Assembly: GCA_947499505.1 (NCBI GenBank)
Contig: CANMOQ010000002.1
Location: forward strand, 930,001-994,000
Source: an uncultured Erythrobacter sp.
Lineage (GTDB): Bacteria > Pseudomonadota > Alphaproteobacteria > Sphingomonadales > Sphingomonadaceae
DNA length: 64,000 bases
Reading direction: 5' to 3'
Below, one piece after another: positions 1 through 8,679 of the stretch. Position 1 is the first letter of the stretch; each line of letters opens with the position of its first letter. Both the position numbers and the translations under genes were made by a program. The notes under the pieces were generated by a model. That model was given only the letters and a program-made list of their open reading frames with translations, was not told where the DNA came from and ran no database searches.

Positions 1-1661
1 ATCGCGATGAATGGGGCGTACGCGGCAAGGTCAAGTTTGAGATTGGCGGGGCCAGCGACCTTTTGCTGAGTGCAGACTATGTAAAGCGTGATCAGGCTTC
101 GGGTGCCTTGACCTTGAGGCAAGCATCGCCAGGCGGACCGGGCACTGGCTTGCTCGGTTTTGGCGTGCCCGTCACTGGGCCGGTTAGCTCTTCATTTGGC
201 ATTGTGCCTGGTCCCGACAACCTCGAAGTCGCGTCGGAAGGCTCGTTCACATCGGAAATGGAAGCTTGGGGAGGCAGTGCAGAATTCACAACCGGGATCG
301 GCAATCACGATCTGATCTCGCTTACATCTTACCGCGAGTGGACAAGCATAGACAACAATGACGCGGACCTCATCTCTCAACCGTTCCTTGCGGTGAATCT
401 CGGAGTTTTAGAGCAGTCCCAGTTCAGCCAGGAAATCCGCCTGAATTCCCCACGCGACCAGGCGCTGACTTACACGATCGGGGCTTACTATTTTGAACAG
501 GATATGACCCAGAACAACATTCAGGGCGGCACCGCTGGTCTTGATTTGCTGGGAGTTCTGCCGGCCGGCTTGCAGCTCGGCACCGATCTGACGTCTTCCT
601 TCAGCGAGAAGAATTATGCCCTTTTCGGGCAAGGCGAACTCGCGCTCACAGACCGGCTCTCGGTAATCGCAGGATTGCGCGTGCTAAGATCGGAAGTTGA
701 GGGTGATCAATTCAAGACAGTCGCGGACGGTTTCGTCGGTCCTTACGCAGGGCAGGTCGCTTCAGCCGACGTCGAAAGCGCCTCTGATGAGGATACAGCT
801 TTGGTGTGGCGTGGCGGTATCCAGTATGAGATCAGCGACGCTGCAAACATCTTTGCGACCGTTTCGCGAGGATACAAAGCGGCTGGCATCGTGCAAGGCC
901 TGACCGTCACTCCCGTTTCCGGCCAAACCTTGCCCACGGTGGCTCCTGAAGTCCCAACCCAATACGAAGCAGGTGTGCGGTTTCGGAGCGATGATGGCCG
1001 TGTGACCGCCAACTTCACGGGTTACTACACCGAGATTAAGGATTTTCAGGCGCAAACGCTCGTTGACAATCCCGATGCCCCCGGCACATCAATCTTTACG
1101 GTTGCAAATGCTGGCAACGTTGAAACCTACGGGTTTGAAGCTGAGCTTACGGTGATCCCGGTAGAGGGTTTCACACTGTCCGGTGCGTTGGCCTATACCA
1201 AGGCGACTTTCACGGACTTCCCCGGTGCGCCTTGCTACGCACTACAGACTGCAGAGCAGGGGTGTAATGTGGTTGATGGTCAGCGCGTCCAGGATTTGGC
1301 GGGTAAGCCCCTCCCCAACGCTCCTGAAATAGTCGCCAATGGCCTGGCGCGCTACGATTTCGACATCTCTGATTCAGCAGCAGCCTTTGCCCAGGTCGGC
1401 GTTCAGTTCCGCGACAAATCACTGTCTGGAATCACCAATGATCCCAATACGGTTCTGGATGCAAGAACCCTCGTAGATGCACAGATTGGCGTCGATCTTT
1501 TCGACGACCGGATCACCATCGTGGGCTTCGTTCGCAACCTGTTTGACGAAAGCTTCGCTGAATCCATTGTCGGAACGCCTTTCGACACCGGCGGATACTC
1601 GCAGTTCCTGACGCTGGAAGCTCAGCGTACCTGGGGTGCACGCCTTTCGTTCCGGTATTGA
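1..1661 (+). CDS. TonB-dependent receptor, 5'-truncated by window edge
   Basis: The reading frame is open from base 3 to the TGA at 1659-1661, so this is the C-terminal part (about 550 residues) of an outer-membrane TonB-dependent receptor whose signal peptide and plug lie outside the window. Alternating beta-strand sequence is visible throughout, with typical sphingomonad receptor motifs such as FSQEIRLNSP, a YxYGxR-like strand and the C-terminal block LFVRNLFDE, ending in an aromatic residue (FRY). The ligand cannot be told from the barrel. The sulfatase gene starts 13 bp downstream on the same strand, so uptake of a sulfated compound is possible (inference). Any methionine inside the frame is not the true start. 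Confidence 0.9.
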   Translation, partial: RDEWGVRGKVKFEIGGASDLLLSADYVKRDQASGALTLRQASPGGPGTGLLGFGVPVTGPVSSSFGIVPGPDNLEVASEGSFTSEMEAWGGSAEFTTGIGNHDLISLTSYREWTSIDNNDADLISQPFLAVNLGVLEQSQFSQEIRLNSPRDQALTYTIGAYYFEQDMTQNNIQGGTAGLDLLGVLPAGLQLGTDLTSSFSEKNYALFGQGELALTDRLSVIAGLRVLRSEVEGDQFKTVADGFVGPYAGQVASADVESASDEDTALVWRGGIQYEISDAANIFATVSRGYKAAGIVQGLTVTPVSGQTLPTVAPEVPTQYEAGVRFRSDDGRVTANFTGYYTEIKDFQAQTLVDNPDAPGTSIFTVANAGNVETYGFEAELTVIPVEGFTLSGALAYTKATFTDFPGAPCYALQTAEQGCNVVDGQRVQDLAGKPLPNAPEIVANGLARYDFDISDSAAAFAQVGVQFRDKSLSGITNDPNTVLDARTLVDAQIGVDLFDDRITIVGFVRNLFDESFAESIVGTPFDTGGYSQFLTLEAQRTWGARLSFRY

Positions 1662-1674
1662 AGCGAGGATTCTG

Positions 1675-3033
1675 ATGCGACTCATATCTGGCTTGTTAGG
1701 TTTCATCTTGTTGTGCGGGGGTGCCTCGGCATCCGCCGCACATGATGAAACCCAAACGCCTCCGAACATCGTAATTGTAATGGCCGATGATTTGGGGTGG
1801 GGCGACGTTGGCGCAAATGGCGCGGAGCTGATCCGTACACCCAATATTGATCGACTGGCTAAAGAGGGCATTCGGCTTACCAGTTTCTATGCTGGCTCAA
1901 ATGTATGCACCCCGTCGCGCGCCGCCCTGTTGACGGGGCGCTATCCAATCCGCTCCGGCATGCAACACGTTGTTATGCCGCACAGCGATTTCGGCCTGCC
2001 GCAGTCGGAAGTAACGATTGCGGAGATTCTGAAAGATGCAGGTTATGCCACCGGTATGGTTGGCAAGTGGCATCTGGGTCACCGGGACGAACATTGGCCG
2101 ACTGCGCACGGGTTCGATGAGTTCTTCGGGGTCGCTTACTCAAACGATATGCAGCCCTTCGATCTCTATCATCACAAGACAGTCGTTCAGTCGCCGGTCG
2201 AGCAACGCGAACTGACAGACCGATACGCAAGCGCTGCAGAAGACTTCATCAAGCGAAATCGCGAGAAGCCATTCTTCTTGTATTACGCGGAGACCTTCCC
2301 GCACATTCCCCTTTTCGTCCCGGAGGATGCTGAGGGTGTTTCGGAGGCGGGGCATTATGGTGATGTTGTCGAACATCTCGACCAGGGCATCGGTCGCATA
2401 ATGAACGCGCTTGAAGAAGCTGGCGTCGCTGACAACACGATCATTATCATCACGTCCGATAACGGGCCTTGGTTCGAGGGGGATCCGGGCGCGTGGCGGG
2501 GGCGTAAGGGCGGCACCCACGAAGGCGGCTTCCGAGTGCCATTCATAGCGCGCTGGCCGGACAAGATCGTACCGGGTCAGGTATCGGACGAAATGGCGAT
2601 GAATATCGATCTGCTTCCAACTGTCGCGGCACTGGTTAGCGAGGCTCTGCCGCAGGACCGGGTGATCGATGGCAAGGACATCTACGACGTTCTGACCAAG
2701 GGGCAGGCAACTCCTCACGAGACACTCTTCTTTTTTGATGGTAATGATATCGCAGCCGTCCGTGATCGGAGATATCGTTTGGTGCTGTCCACCTTCTACC
2801 GAACGTTCCCGGTGCCGTTTGAACGTTTCGGTACAGCGCTGCTTTTTGATCTGGAACGCGACCCCCAGGAACGCTTCAGCTATCTACGCGATAAGCCAGA
2901 GGTGTATGATCGGCTCATGGCACGCGTTGCCGCGATGCGTTTGGATGTCGCCGACCTAAGAACAGAACCTGGCAGTCCTTTCCCTCCAACAGATACCTCG
3001 ATCCCGGTAGGTCCTGTGCTTTCGAGCGATTGA
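1675..3033 (+). CDS. Type I (formylglycine) sulfatase, exported
   Basis: This is an alkaline-phosphatase-fold S1 sulfatase of 452 residues. ATG 1675 is chosen because GCGAGGA lies just upstream and it gives a clean signal peptide (residues 1-22, ending ASASAA). An ATG 39 bp earlier would overlap the receptor gene. The metal-binding pair is Asp38-Asp39 (VMADDLGWGD). The formylglycine signature CTPSRAALLTGR starts at Cys78, and the Cys type requires a maturation enzyme not found here. KWHLGH and TSDNGP, both conserved in the family, are present. It is probably co-transcribed with the preceding receptor and acts in the periplasm on a sulfate ester. The exact substrate is unknown. It lies about 26 kb from the ulvan-type locus. 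Confidence 0.9.
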   Translation: MRLISGLLGFILLCGGASASAAHDETQTPPNIVIVMADDLGWGDVGANGAELIRTPNIDRLAKEGIRLTSFYAGSNVCTPSRAALLTGRYPIRSGMQHVVMPHSDFGLPQSEVTIAEILKDAGYATGMVGKWHLGHRDEHWPTAHGFDEFFGVAYSNDMQPFDLYHHKTVVQSPVEQRELTDRYASAAEDFIKRNREKPFFLYYAETFPHIPLFVPEDAEGVSEAGHYGDVVEHLDQGIGRIMNALEEAGVADNTIIIITSDNGPWFEGDPGAWRGRKGGTHEGGFRVPFIARWPDKIVPGQVSDEMAMNIDLLPTVAALVSEALPQDRVIDGKDIYDVLTKGQATPHETLFFFDGNDIAAVRDRRYRLVLSTFYRTFPVPFERFGTALLFDLERDPQERFSYLRDKPEVYDRLMARVAAMRLDVADLRTEPGSPFPPTDTSIPVGPVLSSD

Positions 3034-3475
3034 AGATTGTTCGCCGAAGGAGCCTGCCCGGCTGGTAGGGGTCGACGGTTGAGTCTAAGTACGACCTTTG
3101 GTGATCAGCGTTCTGAGAGACCTGAACAGCAACACGAAAGATGATGTCTGGCAGTTACTAGGTCAGCCAGGGGGCAGCCATGGTCCCAAATTTCCTCCTG
3201 TCCGCAAACGACAAGGTTTGCGTGGTCAAATCCGCTACACTGCGGCGTTAGCGTCACCGGGGGCCACCAGAAAGGTTGAACGAATCTTGAGCGTAGGCGG
3301 CTGGATGGAACCAAGTTACCAAAAGGTGCCTACTATACTTTTGGTAACAAGATCTGCAGAAAGGTCATACGCTTTGAGAGCGGTCCTCGTTTCGGCCACT
3401 ACCAACGATGATCCTCCCTAGTATCAACATTCACTCGTGTCGTGTCGGTATGATTGAGCAGCGAAGGCTGAGAAG
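3034..3475. other. Intergenic region upstream of antiporter gene
   Basis: This 442-bp stretch has no convincing gene. A 107-codon open frame at 3098-3421 has no recognisable domain or ribosome-binding site and spans the inverted repeat at 3315-3348. The region probably carries the promoter and operator of the antiporter gene that begins at 3476. Confidence 0.5.
3315..3348 (+). promoter_or_regulatory. Inverted repeat, candidate HxlR operator (copy 1)
   Basis: A perfect 11-bp inverted repeat, GTTACCAAAAG and CTTTTGGTAAC, is separated by 12 bp. The spacer includes TATACT at 3334-3339, which could be a -10 element. The 34-bp block shares the pattern GTTAC-N5-GGTGCCTACT-N7-TGGTWAC, at identical spacing, with the minus strand of 8624-8657 in front of the redox operon and hxlR-type gene. 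It lies 127 bp upstream of the antiporter start. Identical architecture at two promoters suggests one DNA-binding protein, most economically the HxlR-type protein at 8680. Confidence 0.6.
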
Positions 3476-5248
3476 ATGCCGAATTTCAACCCCTCTCCGA
3501 TCGAAATGTACTTTTGGGAAGCTCTGGCGATAATGGCGCTGGCTTGCCTGTTTGTCCCAGTTTCGAGGAAGATCGGGTTCGGGAGCGTTGTTGGCTATCT
3601 TGCCTCAGGTATTGCAGCCGGTTTGTTCCTGTCACTAAGCTTCGAAGCCCATCCCGAAAAACTACTCCACTTTGCTGAATTCGGGATTGTCCTGTTCTTA
3701 TTCGTCATCGGTCTGGAATTTCGCCCTGAACGGCTCTGGGCGATGCGAAATGCGATCTTTGCTCGCGGATCGGTCCAAGTCGCTTTCGTGGCTACGCTAT
3801 TGACTATCCCGCCATTGGCTTTTGGTCTTTCTTGGCAAATTGCTATAGTTATCGGTCTAGGACTGGCGCTGTCCTCGACTGCCTTGGTTATGCAGACCCT
3901 TGAAGAGAACAGTCAGCAGCGAAGCGATCATGGTCGCACTTCCGTCTCAATACTGATCTTCGAAGATTTAGCTATCGTGCCGATGTTGCTGCTTGTTGCA
4001 TTGCTTGCTCCCAATACCGGGCCGGGATCCAGCCTCATTCAGAATATGACCACGGTAGCTTGGGGGCTCGCAATGATCGCAGTGCTCGTATTTTCTGGGC
4101 GTTTCCTACTGAATCCGATGTTCGCCGTTCTAGCGCGAACGGGCGTGCAGGAAATTATGACCGCAGGTGCATTGGGGGTCGTGATTGCAGCAGCACTGCT
4201 AATGGACACAGTAGGGCTGTCCTACGCGATGGGGTCGTTTATCGCTGGTGTCATGCTCGCCAGTTCGCGATTTAGGCATGAGGTCGAGGCGGATATCGAG
4301 CCGTTCCGCGGGATTTTTCTGGGGTTATTCTTTGTAGCAATTGGCCTTTCGCTCGATCTGCAGATCGTTGCATCCAACTGGTCCCTGATTGCCTTGGCGG
4401 TACCGCTGTTCCTCACGCTGAAAATCGCAGCTGTATATGCTTCGGGCCGTCTGTTCGGCGACGACCATACACATGCCGTAAAAACTGCGCTGACAATGTC
4501 ACAGCATGGCGAATTTGGATTCGTGCTGTTCTCCGCCGCCGCAAGTGCGGCATTGTTCGATCCTGAGATGGCCTCGATCCTGGTATCGATCATAACGCTT
4601 TCGATGGCGGTCTCGTCGATCCTCAATCGTGCCATCACTCTCAGCGCTTCCAAAGCTAACAAACCGGAAGGTCAGCCTACGCAAAATTCTGACATTGATG
4701 TTTTGATCATCGGATTTGGCAGGTTCGGTCAAATCGTAGCCAAGCCGTTGGTAGCAGCTGGATTGTCGCTCTCCATCATTGACCGCGATGCTGACCGTGT
4801 TGGCGAAACGCAGGCATTTTGCTCTACGCTGCAATACGGAGATGGCAGCCGTCGTGATATCCTGAAAGCTGCCGGCGCTGACGGAGCCCGCACGGCGGTT
4901 GTCGCGGTTGATGGACAAGAACAGACGGATGAGATCGTCAAAGTGCTCGACCGAGAATTCCCCGATACTCTGATTTTTGTGCGCGCTTATGATCGTCGCC
5001 ATGCGATCGCATTAGGTTCTCTTGATGGTGTCGTGCGCGAGACAGCCGCGGCTGCATTCGAGCTTTGTCAGGGTATCCTGGAGGCAGCCGGCCTGACGCA
5101 AGAGCGGTCAAGCACCGTGCTCGGTAAAGCCAAAGAGGAGGACGAGAAGCAGCTCGCAGCACAGATCAGTGAGGCGACACTTCGCCGCGAGAGCAACTCT
5201 CATGCCGCGCGCGTGCGGCCAAAAACATCCGCCAATATCGACGATTAA
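3476..5248 (+). CDS. CPA2-family K+/H+ antiporter with TrkA-N domain (KefB/KefC-like)
   Basis: This 590-residue inner-membrane antiporter has about 12 hydrophobic segments in residues 1-385 (Na+/H+ exchanger fold, with the family motif GLALSSTALVMQ near residue 140). A cytoplasmic Rossmann TrkA-N domain follows from about residue 403 (VLIIGFGRFGQIVAKPL), so it is of KefB/KefC/YbaL type. KefB and KefC are glutathione-gated K+ efflux systems that acidify the cytoplasm in response to electrophiles. Whether this protein is gated that way cannot be seen, and no ancillary KefF or KefG gene is adjacent. A GAGAAG ribosome-binding site precedes the ATG. The shared operator at 3315-3348 links it to the redox operon at 5429-8576. 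Confidence 0.9.
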   Translation: MPNFNPSPIEMYFWEALAIMALACLFVPVSRKIGFGSVVGYLASGIAAGLFLSLSFEAHPEKLLHFAEFGIVLFLFVIGLEFRPERLWAMRNAIFARGSVQVAFVATLLTIPPLAFGLSWQIAIVIGLGLALSSTALVMQTLEENSQQRSDHGRTSVSILIFEDLAIVPMLLLVALLAPNTGPGSSLIQNMTTVAWGLAMIAVLVFSGRFLLNPMFAVLARTGVQEIMTAGALGVVIAAALLMDTVGLSYAMGSFIAGVMLASSRFRHEVEADIEPFRGIFLGLFFVAIGLSLDLQIVASNWSLIALAVPLFLTLKIAAVYASGRLFGDDHTHAVKTALTMSQHGEFGFVLFSAAASAALFDPEMASILVSIITLSMAVSSILNRAITLSASKANKPEGQPTQNSDIDVLIIGFGRFGQIVAKPLVAAGLSLSIIDRDADRVGETQAFCSTLQYGDGSRRDILKAAGADGARTAVVAVDGQEQTDEIVKVLDREFPDTLIFVRAYDRRHAIALGSLDGVVRETAAAAFELCQGILEAAGLTQERSSTVLGKAKEEDEKQLAAQISEATLRRESNSHAARVRPKTSANIDD

Positions 5249-5428
5249 GTCGCGATCCCGCCGTGAGGCGATTTCCTTGGAACAGTAGATCGCCGCCACA
5301 GATCTGCAAGTGAACATTGTTGAAAGGACGAACCTGGGCATGATCGTCAGTTTGATAAGGTGCCCCCGGTAGTACACCGAATGAAGTGCAGGTTAGCCCA
5401 GTTCTTGCAGATTGCTGCCGATCCAGGA

Positions 5429-6706
5429 TCAGGCCGTTTCTTCCAGATACTGATGGACAAAAGTCACCGCCATCGCTCCTTCACCCACGGCTGTCGCGAC
5501 GCGCTTTATTGACCGGTGGCGAACATCGCCTGCTGCAAACGATCCTGCCACGCTCGTCTCCAAAAAGTGCGGCGCTCGATCAAGTTTCCAGCTGGATGGA
5601 GATATGCCATCTTTGATAAGATCATGGCCCGTCACGAGATAACCCGCCCGGTCACGCATAATATCAGTGCCCTGCGCCCATTCGGTATGCGGCATGCCAC
5701 CGATCGCGACAAACAATCGCTTGGTGTCGACCCAGACATCGCTGGTATCGCCGTGCCGGTATTTTAATTTTCCAAGGGCCGCATCGCCATCAAGTTCGGT
5801 CACTTCGCTATTATAAAGAACCTCTACATTCGAGGATCCTTTGATGCGTTCGATCAGGTAGCTCGACATCGACGCAGAGAGGGCGTCGTCACGCACCAGC
5901 ATCGTCACCTTCTTGGCGTAATCGGCCAGATGCATGACGGCCTGTCCCGCGGAATTGCCTCCACCGACGATAAATACGTGCTCGTCTTTGCATAAGGGCG
6001 CTTCGCTGGCACCAGCGCCATAATAAATGCCCGCATGCAGCAGATCGGCTTCATTGGGGAGGCCAAGACGGCGCCAGTCGACGCCCGTTGCGCAGATGTT
6101 GGCGCGCGCGACCATCTCGCCGCCATCGGCAAGGTCGACCCGGATCTTACCGTTCCTGAATTCGGCGTTCACGCCTTCTCGCATCATGAGTATCTCAACG
6201 CCGAATTTAAGCGCCTGCTGCCGCGCCCGTTCGGCGAGATCAGCGCCTGCGATACCATCTGGAAAGCCCAGATAGTTCTCAATCATCGAAGTTGTTCCTG
6301 CCTGGCCGCCAACCGCGTCGCGCTCAATCAGAACAGTTTTCAACCCTTCAGAAGCGGCATAGACGGCCGCTGATAGCCCAGCTGGCCCCGCGCCATAAAT
6401 GGAAACGTCATACTCCCGAAGGCTGGGATTGCTCATGAGGCCGAGCTTAACTGCGAGTTCTTTCGTAGACGGCCCGAACAGCCTATCACCATTGGTGAGT
6501 TCGACGACCGGGAGCTGGACGTTTTCCAGTTCCGGCATGCCGAGTGCCTTGGCGCAGTCGTCATCGCATGTCAGTTCTTGCCATTCAAACTCTACGCCGC
6601 TGCGCGTGAGAAAATCCCGTAATTCGTAGCCCGAGGCATTATCCTGGCGGCCAAATAGCTTGATGAGCTTTGCCGGTGCGCCCGGTTTATCGTTCGTGCG
6701 GGTCAT
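5429..6706 (-). CDS. TrxR-like FAD/NAD(P)H oxidoreductase with N-terminal glutaredoxin-like segment, no CxxC
   Basis: The protein has 425 residues. Residues 1-90 resemble a glutaredoxin/thioredoxin-like segment (KLIKLFGRQDNASG). A thioredoxin-reductase-type two-dinucleotide fold follows, with the FAD motif YGAGPAGLSAAVYAA near residue 104, the NAD(P)H motif IVGGGNSAGQAVMHLA near residue 248 and the C-terminal FAD motif AAGDVRHRSIKRVATAVGEG. True thioredoxin reductase has a redox CxxC between these motifs. Here the matching stretch reads GASEAPLC, so disulfide transfer by the classic mechanism is unlikely. The start codon overlaps the stop of the upstream FAD monooxygenase by 4 bp, which implies translational coupling. 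The electron acceptor is unknown. Confidence 0.85.
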   Translation of the reverse strand: MTRTNDKPGAPAKLIKLFGRQDNASGYELRDFLTRSGVEFEWQELTCDDDCAKALGMPELENVQLPVVELTNGDRLFGPSTKELAVKLGLMSNPSLREYDVSIYGAGPAGLSAAVYAASEGLKTVLIERDAVGGQAGTTSMIENYLGFPDGIAGADLAERARQQALKFGVEILMMREGVNAEFRNGKIRVDLADGGEMVARANICATGVDWRRLGLPNEADLLHAGIYYGAGASEAPLCKDEHVFIVGGGNSAGQAVMHLADYAKKVTMLVRDDALSASMSSYLIERIKGSSNVEVLYNSEVTELDGDAALGKLKYRHGDTSDVWVDTKRLFVAIGGMPHTEWAQGTDIMRDRAGYLVTGHDLIKDGISPSSWKLDRAPHFLETSVAGSFAAGDVRHRSIKRVATAVGEGAMAVTFVHQYLEETA

Positions 6707-7845
6707 GTATTTTCCAATCTTTGTCTGACGGATCGGGTGCCAAGGGACAGACCGAGGTGGCTCATGGATTTACCGGCCGGTAACCGCGCTGCTTCGTAAT
6801 CCATTAGTGCCTCAGCAATCTGCGACGGTTTGCGCGTAACGGCTTCTGCAAGCGCCATAGCGTCTGACGACGCCTTGGCCGCGGCGCCGGCGGTATGCGG
6901 CCGAACAACGAATGCTGCATCGCCTAGCAGGCACACCCGGCCATAGGCCATGGTGTCGACGGCTAGGTCTTCGATCGCCTGTATGAAGGGGTCGTCGGTC
7001 AAATGGATTAACGCTTGGAACCAGTGGTCCAGCTTCTCCGTTGCGGCATCGCGCAGATACGACTTTGAGGCGAGCGACATGCGCCCGGGGCGCACGGAGT
7101 TTGCGCGAACCGTACCATCAGTTTCGGTCAGCAGATTGTCGAGTGCAGGTCCCGAGGCGACCGTTTCATACCACACCCAGTTGAGCCGTCTTGATCCAAT
7201 GGCTGTGGCCGCATTATCTCCCGGTATGAAATAGCACAGCGCGTGGCCTCCATCGCGCGCAGCTGTGAAAGAGAAATTGCCGTTGAAAAAGCCCTGTAAA
7301 TCCTGCGGAAGGTCGCTTTCGGCAACGGTGCCCCGCCACGCGATATACCCGGCATAAGTTGGATTCAGATCAGGTTCGAACTGGCGCCGTCCAGAGGAAC
7401 TGGCGCCGTCGGCGAAGACAACCATATTAGCCTGTTCGCTACGTTCTCCAAATTGCAACGCCACCCCTTCAGCGTCCTGAGTGAACTTGGTCAGTCCCAA
7501 ACCCGTATGGTAATGTTTGGCGGGAAAGGCTTTACGTAATGCGGTGATAATCGCTTCCCAAGAGGTGAACTGCTGCGGCATCGCCATATCGTAGTAAGTG
7601 CCGGTGCGCGCCTCGATCTGACGGCGAATCGCGCAATGGGTCATTGGCAGCACTTGTCCGGCAATGCCGTGCAGAAGCTGGGACAATTGAGGCTGCACGA
7701 CGATCCCAGCTCCGCGGCCGCCCAGTTTGCCCTCGGCGCGCTCGAAGATGTCCACCTCAAAATCAGCATCGCGCAGGCATATTCCAGCAGCAAGGCCTCC
7801 GATCGAACCGCCGATCACGGCAGCCTTAGGTTTTGCGCCGTTCAC
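6703..7845 (-). CDS. FAD-dependent monooxygenase (2,6-dihydroxypyridine hydroxylase-like)
   Basis: This is a group A flavoprotein monooxygenase of 380 residues. It has an N-terminal FAD motif (AVIGGSIGGLAAGICL), a GRGAGIVVQPQ segment characteristic of the 2,6-dihydroxypyridine 3-monooxygenase-like branch, and the second FAD motif VCLLGDAAFVVRPHTAGAAAKASSDA near residue 305. Members hydroxylate aromatic or enol substrates with NAD(P)H and O2 in the cytoplasm. It overlaps both operon neighbours by 4 bp and is the middle gene of three. The substrate is not predictable. The pairing with a DsbA/FrnE-like protein and a TrxR-like flavoprotein suggests thiol or quinone chemistry (inference). Confidence 0.85.
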   Translation of the reverse strand: MNGAKPKAAVIGGSIGGLAAGICLRDADFEVDIFERAEGKLGGRGAGIVVQPQLSQLLHGIAGQVLPMTHCAIRRQIEARTGTYYDMAMPQQFTSWEAIITALRKAFPAKHYHTGLGLTKFTQDAEGVALQFGERSEQANMVVFADGASSSGRRQFEPDLNPTYAGYIAWRGTVAESDLPQDLQGFFNGNFSFTAARDGGHALCYFIPGDNAATAIGSRRLNWVWYETVASGPALDNLLTETDGTVRANSVRPGRMSLASKSYLRDAATEKLDHWFQALIHLTDDPFIQAIEDLAVDTMAYGRVCLLGDAAFVVRPHTAGAAAKASSDAMALAEAVTRKPSQIAEALMDYEAARLPAGKSMSHLGLSLGTRSVRQRLENT

Positions 7846-8576
7846 GACCGATAGATCGAGTCAGAGTATAGGTTGCCATCTTTCATGGTCGCTTCGCGCA
7901 TCAGTGCGGCGAGGGCGGCGCCAGGAGGCGGCGCCCCGGCGAACAACTGCTTGTGGCCCATCAGGATGTTGGGAACGCCTGCGACCCCCGCGCGGTCCGC
8001 AACTGCGATTTCGGTGCGGATATCGCGTGCCGTTCCCTCGTTGGTCAGTCGCTTGCGCGCAACGCTATGCGGCAATCCAGCTTCTCGACCGATGTCGATA
8101 AGAACGTCGATATTGCCTACATCGCGGCCCTGCTCGAAATAGGCGGAGAACAGACCTTCAACGACTTTCCCTTGGGCGATGGGTCCACCATCATCGAAGG
8201 CGGCGCGGATAAGGCGGTGCGACAGAAACGTGTTCGGCGTCTTCTCCATCGCGTCGTAGTTCCAGGCGATATCTGTATCCGCCGAAGCCTCAATCACGCC
8301 AGCATCTAGTTGCTGGCTCTTCTCCAAGCTTCCGAACTTCGCGGCCCGATAAGCCTTGCGCGGCTTGCCCGCGACCGGCATGTCTGGATTCAGTTCGTAG
8401 GGCCGCCATGTCAGCGTGACGGAATAACCGTCCTTCTCCAACTCTTCGATAGCGCTGTCCAAACGGCGCTTGCCGACGAAACACCACGGGCAGATGGTGT
8501 CTGAGACGATGTCGAGGGCGAGCGAATGCAGCTTGTCCGGTAAATGTCCCTGCTGAGCATCTGTGATTGTCGCCAT
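7842..8576 (-). CDS. DsbA-family (FrnE-like) thiol oxidoreductase
   Basis: The protein has 244 residues from ATG 8576, which is preceded by AAAGGA. An in-frame ATG 36 bp further upstream has no ribosome-binding site. The thioredoxin-fold active site is C29-P-W-C32 (ICPWCFVGKRRL), the FrnE-type DsbA signature, with the alpha-helical insertion and the cis-Pro region GVPNILM near the C-terminus. There is no signal peptide, so it acts in the cytoplasm. It is first in the operon with the FAD monooxygenase and the TrxR-like gene, transcribed divergently from the HxlR-family regulator. The palindromic element at 8624-8657 sits in the shared promoter region. Confidence 0.88.
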   Translation of the reverse strand: MATITDAQQGHLPDKLHSLALDIVSDTICPWCFVGKRRLDSAIEELEKDGYSVTLTWRPYELNPDMPVAGKPRKAYRAAKFGSLEKSQQLDAGVIEASADTDIAWNYDAMEKTPNTFLSHRLIRAAFDDGGPIAQGKVVEGLFSAYFEQGRDVGNIDVLIDIGREAGLPHSVARKRLTNEGTARDIRTEIAVADRAGVAGVPNILMGHKQLFAGAPPPGAALAALMREATMKDGNLYSDSIYRS

Positions 8577-8623
8577 CTCATTTTCCTTTGCAAATCGCTT
8601 GTCTCGAGGCATATGAGGCTTAG

Positions 8624-8657
8624 GTAACCAGATAGCCAGTAGGCACCAAAAAGTAAC
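8624..8657 (-). promoter_or_regulatory. Candidate HxlR operator (copy 2) in divergent promoter
   Basis: Read on the minus strand, this block has GTTAC, five bases, GGTGCCTACT, seven bases, then TGGTTAC. The element upstream of the antiporter (3315-3348) has the same blocks and spacing, differing by one base in the last block. The flanks GGTTAC and GGTAACC form an inverted repeat. It lies between the divergent starts at 8576 (minus) and 8680 (plus), where it could control both genes. Confidence 0.65.
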
Positions 8658-8679
8658 CTTGAAAGGCTGTTTCTTTCCG

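Noticed and set aside
3098-3421. 107-codon open frame between sulfatase and antiporter
   Set aside because: It has no domain, signal or ribosome-binding site and spans the inverted repeat that matches 8624-8657, so it is most likely non-coding promoter DNA.
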